Below are positions 1-11,110 of a stretch of DNA of 64,000 nucleotides, in pieces. The DNA lies in assembly GCA_036873755.1 (NCBI GenBank), contig JAVTVY010017467.1, forward strand, positions 1 to 64,000, written 5' to 3'. Position 1 is the first letter of the stretch. Every line of letters begins with the position of its first letter. The notes under the pieces were generated by a model, which saw only the letters and a list, made by a program, of their open reading frames with translations, was not told where the DNA came from and ran no database searches. The translations under genes were made by a program, and so were the position numbers. Source of the stretch: Hanleya hanleyi. Its lineage: Eukaryota; Mollusca; Polyplacophora; Lepidopleurida; Hanleyidae.

Positions 1-667
1 CCATTGACATGATGGTCATCCTATAGGGTAATGAGCACGATGGTTAATGAACAGAATGATCATGGACATATTGGCCATTGCAGTGAATGAACAATGGGCA
101 TTGAATTAAATGGTCACGGACTAAATGGTCATAGAATAAATGGTCATGGATAAGGTAGCCAATGAACAAAATGGTCATGGACAAAATGGCCAGTGACATG
201 GTAGTCAATGAACAATGAACAATGAATGGACTAAATAGTCTCTGATATGGTAGTCAGTGAACAAAATGGGCATGGACTAAATGTTAACGGACATGGTAGT
301 CAATGAACAAAATGGCCATGATATAAATGGTCTCGGATATGGTAATCAATGAAAAAAATGGTCATGGAATAACTGGTCACGGACATGGTAATCAATGAAC
401 AAAATGGTCATGGACTACTACATGGTCTCGGATATGGTAGTCAATAAACAAAATAGTCATGGACTAAATGGTAACGGACATGGTAGTCAATGAACAAAAT
501 GGCCATGGAATAAATGGTCTCGGACATGATTGTCAATAAACAAAATGGAAATTAACACGTTGGTCAATGAACAAAATGGTTATGGACCAGTCAATGAACA
601 CAATGGAAATGAGCACGTTGGTCAATGAACAAAATGGTCTTGGACATGGTAGTCAATGAACAAAATG
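1..667. repeat. Degenerate ~46-bp satellite array, block 1
   Basis: The block is built from variants of two half-units, TAGTCAATGAACAAAATGG followed by TCATGGACTAAATGGTCACG. Successive copies of CAATGAACAAAATGG lie about 45-52 bp apart between positions 250 and 540, and the spacing becomes irregular near the edges. Units differ by substitutions and small indels, so the array is old. It runs off the left edge of the window and stops where a reverse-transcriptase fragment begins near 668. No function is evident. Open frames here are by-products of the repeat. Confidence 0.85.
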
Positions 668-834
668 GACATGATATTAAAAAACTCAAAATGTCTTAGG
701 GGAGGACTTTATGCGAAAAGGCACATAACGTACAGACATGTATCCACAAAGGGTTTCTCGACTCTGTATATTACAATCCCTCGTCAGGACCTTATTGACC
801 GTCTTAGTTCATTATTAGTATCAGTGAAAACTTC
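668..834 (+). pseudogene. PLE reverse-transcriptase fragment (copy F)
   Basis: The + strand translation gives a short stretch clearly related to the RT of copy A: ILKNSKCL, then YRHVSTKGFSTLY, then TIPRQDLIDRLSSLLVSV. This is the region around RT motif A. The motif A aspartate is replaced (WDF in copy A, KGF here), so the fragment could not be active. It ends abruptly at about 834 and is joined to pLTR sequence, so the rest of the RT is deleted. It is flanked on both sides by the ~46-bp satellite. Confidence 0.85.
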
Positions 835-1143
835 AAGATCCTATTGTATTAACAGTCACAATCAAAGCGTAACTGACCTACTTAAGATAACGAATTACAA
901 CGAAAACCGTATGGATTAAGTATACTGATCAGCGAGACGGATTTGATGTTTTGGAAAATCATGGTTTCGGCATCATTGACAGCTGTTGGTCGATTCTCTC
1001 TTGCAGGAAGCAAACCCATGTCTGTGTATACTATGATTGTTGTTTTTTTAAAATTTGTTGCTAAATGCTCTTATATATTTTACGTCTTTGGATTATGCAC
1101 GCGAAAATTCATTAATGGACGACGACTGAATATTGAATATTGA
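835..1143 (+). mobile_element. PLE pLTR remnant (copy F)
   Basis: It begins with the pLTR hairpin block (AACAGTCACAATCAAAGCG) and continues through CTGATCAGCGAGACGG, the conserved CTCTCTTGCAGGAA block and ATGGACGACGACTGAATATTG, in the same order as the pLTRs of copy A read on the opposite strand. It is fused directly to the copy F RT fragment by an internal deletion. The short open frame here is a by-product of pLTR sequence. Confidence 0.8.
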
Positions 1144-1806
1144 ATTGTATTATAGACATGATCGTCAAGGAAAAGAATGGTCATGGACACGATGATCATT
1201 GTAGATAAACAACAAAATGCATGGACTAAAGGGTTACGGACAGTCCATGAAAATGGTACCGTTACGGACATAGTAGTCAATGAACAAAATGGTCATGGAT
1301 TAACTAAATGGTTTCGAACATGGTAGTCAATGACCAAAATGGATGTCAATAAAATAAATGGTCATGGACACGATGGTCATTTTACAACATGGCCATTCAC
1401 ACGGTGGTCAAAGAAAAGAATGGCCATGGAATGAATCATTAAGTACTTGGAAGTTGATGAATAAAATGGTCATTAACGAGAGCGCCAATAAACTAAATAG
1501 TCTTCGGCATGATGATCATTCCACAACATGGTGATGGAAATGGCACACAATGAACAAAATGGTGATGGACATGATCGCCAATAAACTAAATAGTCACGGA
1601 AAAAGTAGTCAGGGAACTAAATGGCCATGGACATGATCGACAATAACCAAAATGGCCATGGACTATTGTACATGGTCACGAACACGATGGTCAATGAACA
1701 AAATGGTCATGGACTAAATGGTTACGGACATCGTAGTCATTGAACAAAATGACCATGGGCATGATGGCCTATGAGCGAAAACGGATAATGGACATGATGG
1801 TCATAA
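1144..1806. repeat. Degenerate ~46-bp satellite array, block 2
   Basis: The same family as block 1 resumes directly after the 3' end of the copy F pLTR, for example GTCAATGAACAAAATGGTC near 1688, and continues until PLE copy G. Variants with CACGATGGTCA are common. The alternation of satellite and PLE is described in the findings. Confidence 0.8.
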
Positions 1807-1844
1807 AAATATATTTGAAGAAATAAATATATGCTGTGTCACCC

Positions 1845-3888
1845 GAATACCCGAATACAAAAGATCATCAATCATAACAAAAATATGTGAAGATAAAGGG
1901 TATTTTCGGTTATATCGTCCAGTGAACGTTGAAACATCCCAAGATCGACTATTCTTGAAACTTCTGTATTTAGATAAAGCAAAGAACATAGTAAACATCC
2001 TCAGAATTTTAAATGATCCAGAGATTCGCAATGTTGTACCTAATTAGTTCAAGTTCACGGAATTGCCGTGTATTTCTCAACAATACACCAAATAAAGCCA
2101 TAAAGCCATCAAAGAGTTTGACAGGAACGAATATACACGTCCGGTGCCAATACCTGTGACCGTGAGTCGAAGACAGTCATCTGAAAAACTCGACATTAAA
2201 AGTCTGGTGGAAAACGATGCCGGAGTACTGACAAGAAGCCATATGACCCCACAGAGAAATATACTGACTGCATATTTCTAAAAACATCACAACATCCCCA
2301 CAACAACACAAAAGTGATCCCTCTTATGATTTGTATCTCAGCCATGCTTTGATTGTAGATGCTCAGGTGGACATATTGAATGACATAACCACGCGGCCCC
2401 TAGCAGCAGATTGAGCGGAATTAGATAATATTTCAGAGCGGTGATGTAATAGCCCTAAAAAGTCACCTGATGGAAATGATGAAGTATGTGACGGCCAGAT
2501 AGAACAAAAACATCTTAAACGAGGGAGTATTTCTTAAATGCAAGTGCGTGTTCAGAAAAAATACCGGTGAGGCCCGACGCCGAGCAAGCGATTGATTCTC
2601 CACCATATTTACAAGTCATAAAACTACAATCACAATGATATGTACAGAGAGCAAGCCTCGAGGACGAAACATCCGCCAGCAGAATATTACTATATACAAG
2701 CAACAAGTAAACGCAACATTGAAAGTGTGGTGGAAAGCGATGCTGGCGATGTATAAACCATCGACTTACTCATCCACTGGAATTACTTTGAGGAATATAT
2801 TTTCTCATGGAAAGAGGTGTTTCCAATCCTACCACTCATACCGTAACACCAAAATTGTAATGGAATCCCAAACTGCATAGAACACCACAATGAGCTAGAT
2901 TAATAGCAGGTTCCAGAAATTGTACAACTAAATTTCTGTCCACTTTGTTAACGAGAGCCCCGGAAGCAGTTTAATCATTTGTGGGGAAATTATTGTGCTG
3001 CCATTTCAACAAATTCAGATGTCGAATGCATGTGGATGCTTAATAGATGCTTAAAAGTCGTACGGAAGCACTAGATAGCAAATTACACATACTGTATAGA
3101 CATGTATTTACTTGAGATTTCTCGACTCTCTATACCTCTATTCGTAATCGGGACCTCACTGAAAACCTTAGTTCATTAATAATATAGATGTTCAATAAAA
3201 TTGTGCACCGATATGTTAATGTCAGAAGCCATATTTCTTCATTTCTACTGCACATGAAGGCCATCATCATTGTGATGTTTCTTTGTTGATAGAATATCTA
3301 TGTGAAATTCGACTATAAAAACAGGTATCCCAATGAGTACAACTTGTGCACCACCTTTGGGAGACCTATATCTGTTCTCGTATAAATGCGCCTATATGCA
3401 GAAATTGTCAAAAGGTTTGAATTCCAAAGTTCGTTCTTGCTCATTCACCAAAATGCTATATAGACGACCTCCTAGCAATGGATAATCCCAACATATGAAG
3501 GATATTCACTGGATTTGAAGGACACCGCTGACGAAACATCATATGTGGACCTATATCTTTACAATAACGAGCAGGGCTTTCTCTCGCGTCACTCTACGAC
3601 AAGAGAGAGGATTATAATTTTGAGATATTTAACTATACCCATTTCTGGATAGCAATATTCCAGGTGGACCTGATGACAGCGCAAACATATTTCGCCTGGT
3701 AGCATTTGCTAGACAATTTTAATCAAAGCCACATATTATTACCGCAGAAACTTGACAAACAGGGGTGTACAGTCAAACTCCTTCATTCAAAGTTTCTCAA
3801 ATGCTGTGATAAATATCGTACACTAATGATAAAATACGATCGTAGCGTAGAAGATCGGTGGCGCTATGTTTCGTTAACCTGTGTCTAA
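1845..3888 (+). pseudogene. Degenerate PLE ORF (copy G)
   Basis: Two segments match the copy A protein in order on the + strand. Positions ~1845-2175 cover the linker region (frame pieces like FRLYRPVN, ETSQDRLFLKL, ILNDPE), and ~2775-3888 cover the RT from the LEDLFNNHKKF region through to the C-terminal WRYVS. Many stops and frameshifts are present, for example TAG near 2044. Between the segments lies unrelated repeat R (about 2190-2760), so the protein region joining linker and RT is missing. GIY-YIG sequence is not visible. This is an old, inactive copy. Confidence 0.8.
2190..2760. repeat. Dispersed repeat R, copy 1
   Basis: The segment is similar to 43680-44240. Shared blocks include GATGCCGGAGTACTGACAAG, ATTTGTATCTCAGCCA, GAGGCCCGACGYCGASCAAG and GGACGAAAC. 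The part around 2325-2430 is a pLTR end in - orientation, with a hairpin-like block followed by CGGCCCCTAGC and GCGGAATTAGA. R is therefore probably a composite or a second PLE subfamily. It interrupts copy G. The GGACGAAAC motif is reminiscent of the 3' core of a hammerhead ribozyme, but I found no canonical CUGAUGA partner. Confidence 0.55.
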
Positions 3889-4205
3889 TTCCGTTTAACC
3901 CGGGGCTAGGTGCCGTTTAGATGCCATATATTTTACTTCTCCATGGTGTTTAAATGAACAGTCACAATCAAAGAGCAAAAAATAATGGTCAGTGATAAGG
4001 ATTTTATATGTAGAACATCATCATGTCTTGATGACATCATTGAAAACTGTTGACCGCTTCTCTCTTGTAATAAACCATCTTATATGTTTCTATTCTTTTT
4101 ATTTCATACACTTTTGGAATTAGTCTTAACGTTCTTACGAAATAGATCTTTCGATTATTGACACGGAAATTCTTTTATGGACGACGGCTTAATATTGAAT
4201 GCCGG
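3889..4205 (+). mobile_element. PLE pLTR remnant (copy G)
   Basis: It starts right after the RT-terminal codons with GTGTCTAATTCCGTTTAACCC and CGGGGCTAGGTGCCG. It continues through ATGTCTTGATGACATCATTG, CGCTTCTCTCTTG and ATGGACGACGGCTTAATATTG. This is the standard order of stop codon, then pLTR, seen in copies A-C. The far end abuts the next satellite block. Confidence 0.8.
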
Positions 4206-4214
4206 AACCAACGC

Positions 4215-4700
4215 ATGCTATTGCACAAAATAGCAATGAGCACGATGGTCGATGAACAAAATGGCCATGAATACGATGGTCAATGAATTAAATGGTCAAG
4301 GACACGATGGTCAAAGAACAAATGACCATGGATAAGATGGCCGTTGGATATGGTCATGGATATGGTAGTCAGTGAACAAAATGGCCATGGGCATGATGGT
4401 CATTGGACTAAATGGTAACGAACATGGTATTCAACGGACAAAATGGTAATGGATATGCCATGTTCAATGAACTAACGGGTCATGGACATGATGGTATTGG
4501 GCACCATGGTAAACTAACAGAATTGTGATGGATATGTTGACCATTGTAAAATGGCCAACATATGGCCGAGGACCAGGGTCAGTTAACAAAATGGTCATGG
4601 ACATATGATGGTAAATGAACAAAATGGCCATGGACACCATGGTTAATTAACAAGATAGTCATGGATACGATGGCCAATGGTCATGGCAGCCAATAGATCA
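4215..4700. repeat. Degenerate ~46-bp satellite array, block 3
   Basis: Units such as GATGGTCGATGAACAAAATGG and CATGGACACGATGGTCA recur. The block lies between the 3' end of the copy G pLTR and the truncated copy H. Confidence 0.8.
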
Positions 4701-4839
4701 TACAGAAGCTCGTTCTCGGCACTCGTTCGCTTTTATGCGATCTTTCAGTTGGCTTGCCTGATAAATTCTCTCGCAACAAGCACATAGCCTGGTAACATGT
4801 ACGTATACCCCTTCTTGGGCAGTACTATGCCGCAAGTAT

Positions 4840-5325
4840 AACTGCATATGGTGTATACATATCTCACTTAGTACCAATTTCTTGATCATGTATAAAATGT
4901 GAGAATTTCAGTCAACGTCACAAAACATTTTTTGAACGCACTGCTTTGACCAAGTCTTCACAAAAATTTAATCAAATTTGGTGATAAACATTGATAGCAA
5001 AAGGCGACGATGATGTTCAAGCTATTTGGGACTCCATTTCTTAGCTTGTTTCTAATTCCGCGTAACCCCACTTAAATACAAATAACAAACACAGCGTGAC
5101 TGTGATAGAATAACGACTTGGGTATTCACTTGAAAAAAAAAACAGTGATACGGATTTGATCTAAGGTCTTGTCGGCACCAATGACAACTGTTGACCGTTT
5201 CCTTCTTGCAAGAAACTAGACTGTGTTTATCTATGAATGTTTATTATATGTCTGCTTGGGATTTGGTGATATAATATTGACTTAAATGGAAGACGGCTGT
5301 ATACTAAATGTCCGATCTGACGTTT
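4840..5325 (+). pseudogene. PLE 3' fragment (copy H): RT end plus pLTR
   Basis: Positions ~4840-5044 match the C-terminal RT extension of copy A (the GVYISRL through CDDFNQRHK to WRYVS region) with heavy decay. From ~5045 the sequence is pLTR: TCTAATTCCGCGTAACCCC, GTTGACCGTTTCCTTCTTGC, then GGAAGACGGCTGTATACTAA. It is 5'-truncated like most copies here. Satellite block 4 follows immediately. Confidence 0.75.
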
Positions 5326-5331
5326 ACATTT

Positions 5332-5780
5332 GAACGAAATTGCCATGAACATGATGACCATTGTACGGAATGGTCATGGACATGGTAGTCAATGAACAAA
5401 ATCGTCATGGGCATGAAGGCCATTGCACAAAATAGCTATGGACATGATGTCCATGGTGTCATTTGAGTTCTTGTCAGTACGTCGGCATCGTTTTCCACCT
5501 ATCTTTTACTGATGCGTTTAATGATGGTCAGTAAACAAAATGTTTATGAACATGATGACCACTGTGCAAAATCGTCATGGATATGGTATTCAATGAACAA
5601 AATCGCATTGATGGTCACAGTATAAAACGCTCATTGACATGATGGTCATTATACACAATGGTCTCGGACATGGTAGTTAATTAACAAAATCGCCATAGGC
5701 CCATGGACGGGATAGGCACAGTACAAAGATACACATGGACAATGAAGAAAATGGTCATGGATATGCAGTTGACGCTCTGC
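5332..5780. repeat. Degenerate ~46-bp satellite array, block 4
   Basis: The family resumes after copy H (GTAGTCAATGAACAAAATCG and similar). It is more decayed than blocks 1-3 and is interrupted near 5455-5520 by ~65 bp of non-satellite DNA. Confidence 0.75.
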
Positions 5781-5897
5781 AAGAAGCAGATACTATATCA
5801 TTTTGGTGTCATGATGGATGGGTGAGATACATATAGACCAATTCCAACAGTCACAGTCACAGTTGTATCCCAACTCTAACATCACCAAGTAAAGCAT

Positions 5898-5966
5898 CAG
5901 ATCTGACATTCAGTACCCAACCGTTGTTCAATAAATAATTTCCGCATTTATAATCCAAATATCTGA
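5898..5966 (-). mobile_element. Short PLE pLTR remnant
   Basis: ATCTGACATTCAGTACCCAA, then CAATAAATAATTTCCGC and ATAATCCAAATATCTG, match the terminal part of the pLTR in - orientation. No RT sequence is attached. Confidence 0.6.
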
Positions 5967-6015
5967 AGGTCATCACACGTTTAAGGCGATGAAAAGGGAA
6001 TTTGCACTCATTGCT

Positions 6016-6262
6016 GATCACCCTTTTACGGTAATAGTCATACCCTTCCCAGGTTTGTCAGCGTTCGGAGTATCACCTTTTCATGGTGATGATGCCTGGT
6101 TATCTCCCTTTACAAGTGATCGAAAAGGATGATGGCCAGGCCTCGTCTCATCACCCTAAATGGTGATGGCCTAACATTTGCAGTCATCGCTTATCACCCT
6201 AAAAGTATGATTTCCATCACCATTTAAAGGTGATGGTGGAATAAAGTGATGGCTCTAACTGA
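6016..6262. repeat. Cluster of short ATCACC...GGTGAT palindromes
   Basis: At least three imperfect 20-22 bp palindromes of the form ATCACC-N(6-8)-GGTGAT occur at about 6072, 6157 and 6219. Half-palindromes carrying ATCACC are at about 6021, 6196 and 6260. Spacings are uneven (~20-85 bp). The function is unknown. Confidence 0.6.
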
Positions 6263-7545
6263 TCACCAGGCAAAACAGAAAGGGAGAATGTAAACGAAAA
6301 TATATAGCGATGGTAACAAACTATCAGACAGAAAGTCACATGACGGTTATTTTGACGGCATTGTACGTGTATCCAAGGACATCCCAATCCTATATTATAT
6401 ATCATATTACGTGTATATCAGATCATATATCATATATCATGTATATACATGTATGACTGGTTTTCGGACGTTTTGCTGTTCCTTGTAACTGTTCATGTGA
6501 ATAGCTTGAATGACGTGTCCAGGCGGCCCTAGACACAATATTGCGATTACATTTTAATAATAAACAGAATTGTGTTGACATATTCATTTGACCCAAATCT
6601 AATTGAATAATAGTTTACCAGCATGAGTTTTGAAGTTTTGAAACAAACAAGTGAGCTCGGGTCAACAACTGTTAATTAGCTCTACACTATAGAGGTTTTC
6701 TTCTTGGTCAATTATATTTCCCTTTTATCATTTCGAAGGAACGGACATTTGATGAACTGATGATGCGATAGTTTACCCGTTCAAAGGTCTAGAGAAAAGA
6801 GTTAATCGAGTTCGATTTGGATTGACAAGGGCTTCAGAAATATTCACTGATGCTTTCTGGAAAGTCTATGTTACTGATTTCTGGATAAAAGGTTCGATAA
6901 AATAGCAACGGTTCCAGTCACAAGACTTAAAACAGAACACTATTTTTAGTGTACATTTCAGTTTGTTGAGGATTTAAAGTTTCAACCTCATTACGGTTTC
7001 TAAGTAAATACCTCGTCTAAAATCTGTCCCTGTGTCAAAACTTCGAATATCGCACGCTTGTGTCGTAATGTTGTATGTCGGAGTGTCTGGAATGTAAAAC
7101 CTGTTAAATGTCCAGACGATTTCCAGTAGTTTATGTCCTCCAAAGTTTATTCACATACAGAATTTACAGTATATAATCTGGTCTTCAGCATAGCCGAATA
7201 CAATCGTAGTGTAGACTTTTGCACTCCATTTATACGGTGTTAGCCACTGTGGCCGCGATCACGTTTGTTGGTCATTGATCGGGCTTAAGTTCTCCTATCT
7301 TCGCTATCGTGAACTCCCGTACAAAGCTTTGTCGAATTGGATGCATCTAAATCCAGCTGAAAAGAAATCAATCGTGATGCTTGAATTTGTATTTCAAATT
7401 TTTACCAGTTGTGACAGTGCAAAACTTAGATTCACACCATATGCACGAGAATTTATGACGCATGTACCTTGGCTAACTAAGATGCGTTCCTCGACACCCC
7501 AAGATGTTTGCATGAATAGTCACACTTAAATTTTAACTGAATGGG
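6263..7545. other. No gene recognised
   Basis: The stretch is AT-rich. A weak - strand pLTR trace lies near 6500-6540 (ACTGTTCATGTGAATAGC, then GGCGGCCCTAGACACAAT), and ATATCATATATCATG repeats occur near 6410-6450. The 84-codon open frame at 7275-7529 has no recognisable motif and is probably chance. Confidence 0.6.
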
Positions 7546-7590
7546 GTTAGTGAGTGAGTGAATAGGATTTAACGTCGCTTTCTCGGTCCT
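7546..7590 (-). repeat. SINE 3'-tail fragment
   Basis: GTGAGTGAGTGAATAGGATT followed by TAACGTCGC is the reverse complement of the tail of the 5S-derived SINE at 41231-41455. No 5S head is visible, so this is a truncated or different SINE sharing the tail. Confidence 0.5.
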
Positions 7591-8009
7591 TGTCGTAGAC
7601 AAAACTAGATCCCGAAGCACTATTGCAATGACATATAGTTCTGGCCCATTGCATCACATGCACAGATATAAAACAAAAACATTATTTTGGCATCAAAGTC
7701 ATTGTAGAATTTTGATTACCAGAGATGGGAGGACATGTTAGATGAACTACTCGGTAGAAATAAAATGCATAGGTATATAGTTAACTCGTCTAAATATTAT
7801 GAATGTTTTGAGAATGTTTGTGTTTGGGTGGATGAAACAAACATACATACAGGCCTGCTCCATGTTACAACATAGGCCTTATAGAGATATACGTAAGCAC
7901 AAAATTAGCAAGTCCGTCTATGACATCTATAAATGGTTAAAATAATCGTGGTGGTTTAGTTCACATAGGTTCTGTTATAGGCCATTGATACTACAATCTG
8001 TTACATAAG

Positions 8010-8640
8010 AACGACACTATTACGTGAAATAGGCGGAGTATTTACTCTAATAAACCTTACTTATTCAACGTGATGCTGGGTGGTCTGTTTGTCGATACAT
8101 ACAGATATACCGTACCCATTGTGTCTGCTCGCATTAATAGGGGAAGGGGAGGTGCACGGGGAGGGGTGTTGTAAGAATTACTCAACACTGTACATTAACA
8201 TGGTGCTTTGCTATTATTTTACCCCCCCTTTTCCTAGGTCATAGGAAGTAATGAGCAAAATAGGATCAATTACTTCATCGGCTTAAGCCCCGTTCACATG
8301 CACACAATTTACTCACCTGTGTAAAAATACACATGTGTATATTTACACATGTGCAAATATACTTTTGCACCTGCTCTTGACCAGATGCAAATAAACTCAA
8401 AGTGCAAATATACATACATGTGTATTTCCGTTCACATGACAAGAAATACACATGTGTATTTTTTTTACATAGGGTGCAAATTTGCATACGTGAGTAAAAG
8501 TGTGCATGTGAACGGATCTTTGTAGTATTACATAACGGAGCAAACAGAAAGTATTTGTCGCATCCAAGTCATGACTGAGGAAAATAGCCGATTTTTGAAA
8601 ACGACTATTTCATTTAATAAAACATATTAGTCAGTAAATG
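8010..8640. repeat. Dispersed repeat S, copy 1 (interrupted by a MITE)
   Basis: Shared blocks with copies at 8740 and 10885 include GTGATGCTGGGTGGTCTGTT, AACACTGTACATTAACA and, near 8600, GAAAACGACTATTTCA. The 226-bp palindromic MITE at 8290-8515 sits inside this copy and not in copies 2 and 3, so it inserted later. Confidence 0.6.
8290..8515. mobile_element. Palindromic MITE, 226 bp
   Basis: The ends are inverted repeats of about 27 bp: CCGTTCACATGCACAC then an A/T-rich pair, then TTTACTCAC. The right end is the reverse complement with a few mismatches. The interior is made of ACACATGTG palindromes and nearby repeats, so the whole element can fold. No coding capacity is present. No target-site duplication was found with confidence. 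The 70-codon open frame on the - strand is a by-product. Confidence 0.75.
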
Positions 8641-8739
8641 TTATTTTTTAAATGTTCCCAATAAATGTGCGTATAACTGGTGGTCTTATACTTCAGCTCT
8701 GGTGAGGACCGTATTATGCGTAGGTACGATGCTATTAAG

Positions 8740-9180
8740 CGAAGCAGACATGCTTCAGGGGGTAATTAACGAATACATCCAACATACAATATCTACATGA
8801 ATAGGGTGACGCTGGGCGGCCTCTTTGTCGCTCCGTTTATATCACATATATTTGCGATAAATAGGCGGGTCGTTGTTAAGATTACGCAACATTGTACATT
8901 TACACATCGTCACAAACCGCTAAACTTGCCGCTAGTCTTTCATTACTTCTGGGCGGAGACACCGTGAGCGACCAAAACCTGAAGTTATAGTTAGTGACTT
9001 CCTGCCGAAACTTATTTATGAGAATGTCTTGTCGTGGAAACCTCAGTCAACAAGAGAATCTTCGGATAGTTGTATCAAAGCAGCAAACTAGAAGAATTCC
9101 GTGAACAAACACATATTAAAGCATGACTGAGAGAGCTCGTTCACTTTTGAAAACAACTATTTCACAACTTCTAAAGAATA
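8740..9180. repeat. Dispersed repeat S, copy 2
   Basis: TACATGAATAGGGTGACGCT, then GGGCGGCCTCTTTGTCG, ATAAATAGGCGGGTCGTTGT and AACATTGTACATTTACAC match copy 3 at 10885 nearly word for word. TGAAAACAACTATTTCAC near 9150 matches copy 1. Confidence 0.65.
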
Positions 9181-9720
9181 CATGTGAGATTTATTCCCAG
9201 ACTGTTTTTAATATCAAGATAAGAGCAAGCATCTAGGCTCACGCATCAACTATATATTCTTGGCCATTTATCTGAAAGATATATAGTAAGGTACAGTATA
9301 TCGATGATACATAATGTCACAAACCACCACTGAATTTTCTGGAAGTAAGATTGTTATCAGGACCTGACTTCTGGCGAACAATGATTGTCCTTTTTAACTG
9401 ACTGGAACAGAAATGGTCTGTGACTTATTTTAAAATGTTTCTATAATATTTGGCTCTCAAATATATGAAAACCACCATTTTAAAATTTAATCGGAAAAAA
9501 TCTGGACCAGTGTGGTTGACCACCTTCGAAATTTGCTGTAATGGTGTCGGGTGGGATATCCCTATCTCTGGCGGTCTTATCTCGAAAAAATGTTGGAGAA
9601 TGTATGCTGATTTAAAAATATAAGTTTGAGTAAAAAGGCCAGGCTACCATGGATTTCAATATGTGCTCCGCCAATTTACTACATATTAAGTAAGTCGAGT
9701 ATTTAGTGGTTTCTAACCGT

Positions 9721-9757
9721 AAGTGAGTGAATATGATTTAACGTCGCTTCTGACCAT
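9721..9757 (-). repeat. SINE 3'-tail fragment
   Basis: GTAAGTGAGTGAATATGATT followed by TAACGTCGC is the same tail block as at 7546 and in the reverse complement of the 5S SINE. It ends just upstream of the 945-bp TIR element. Confidence 0.45.
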
Positions 9758-9778
9758 TAGAGCATTGCTGTCACCTTC

Positions 9779-10737
9779 CTAGAATCTGGGACGAGTATAG
9801 AGGGATATGAAACGCGGCTCTCTCTTTGAACTAGGGTTTGTCTCGCTAATTGATATGTTAATGAGTGATTAGTGATTGGTTAATTAGTACGCCTCGTCAC
9901 TGATTGGCTTTTGTGCGCAAAAGACCGTCACGTGTGCTTCGCTGCGAGTCTCGCCCTGTTTCGCTGGTCAATGCTGGGCGAATACACGTGCTTGTCAACA
10001 AGGCTCCATTAACGTGAACGGCAGTCAACTCAATTTAGGCCAAGATTGGTGACCAAAATAAATCCTTTACAGCTTAACGAGTAGCAAAAGGAATACATCA
10101 TGCAAACGACAAGAAACAAAACTAGTGCACAGAGAAAAAAAATCTAAAAAAACATATGACCCAAAAGAGTAGTTCAATCCCAAAAACGTACAAGAATTTT
10201 GAGATTTGTTAAGAATTCTACATATTTGGCATTTTTACGATTTTCACGAGCAATTATTTACAAAAACGAAAATGGAAAATTAAAACATTTTGCGTACTGT
10301 CAATGACATGCTTGCATATTTTGTAAAAACTAGCACAGATATACTTCAAAAATTGAGATAAATGAGAAGTTTGATCACAAAGAAGGGGGAAAATGAGTTT
10401 TTCCTTGCCGCTCCAGCCGCTCAGTTATCGGCAGCGCAGAGCGGTCGAAAGTTGTCATGAAAATATGCATCTTTTCGATGAAAATCCCTCAAAAGTTTCT
10501 TCTCTCAAAATAGTACCCATCTCGATCAAATAATCTGATGCCAATTACTGCAGAAGAACGTCTGTAAATCTGGTAAAACCTGGAATGAATTCGTGATGAA
10601 AACTAGGCTATGCAAAGGCTCACGCGCGTAGAGCGCGAGACCTAGCAGGCGAGACATACGTTCAGCGTGAGCTCGCGGCGGCGCCTTTGATGTCGGGGTA
10701 CGTTTCATATCCCTTTAATATTCGTCCCAGCTAGAAT
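9779..10737. mobile_element. Non-autonomous DNA transposon with 7-bp TSD
   Basis: The inner element (9786-10730, 945 bp) has ~29-bp terminal inverted repeats, CTGGGACGARTATWRAGGG then ATATGAAACG. It is flanked on both sides by CTAGAAT (9779-9785 and 10731-10737), which reads as a 7-bp target-site duplication. The interior is AT-rich with no transposase reading frame. The superfamily is not assigned. Confidence 0.75.
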
Positions 10738-10884
10738 GTACATGTTATAAAATTCCGACTTCTATCATCTTTCAGGTGTTTCTTGGAATTACTTCCCAAA
10801 GGAATGATGGGTTATAACTTCTATCCACCGCCTGGCACCGGACAAGTGATCCATATTGACAATTATTGCATTATCTGCTGCATT

Positions 10885-11110
10885 TGAACGATACTATTGC
10901 TTGAAGAAGGCGGGCTGTAGAAGGGTGATTAAGGAGAATGAATCCCGACATATACTACCTACATGAATAGGGTGACGCTTGGTGGGTCCCCAATTACTGA
11001 CTTAATACCCATTATATATATTTGCCACAATAGGCGGAATGTTGTTACGATTACACAACATCGTACATTTACACGGTCCCTCGCTATTCTTTCTGTCCCG
11101 AGACTTGGAT
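10885..11110. repeat. Dispersed repeat S, copy 3
   Basis: CTACATGAATAGGGTGACGC, TTTGCCACAATAGGCGG, then AACATCGTACATTTACACGG match copy 2. The 94-codon open frame at 10963-11247 overlaps this repeat and is not supported as a gene. Confidence 0.65.

Noticed and set aside
1..5780. CRISPR-like array
   Set aside because: Units are contiguous and degenerate with no unique spacers of fixed length, and the sequence is clearly eukaryotic.
8275..8487. 70-codon Cys-rich - strand open frame
   Set aside because: It lies entirely in the palindromic MITE. The Cys/Thr pattern comes from ACATGTG repeats.
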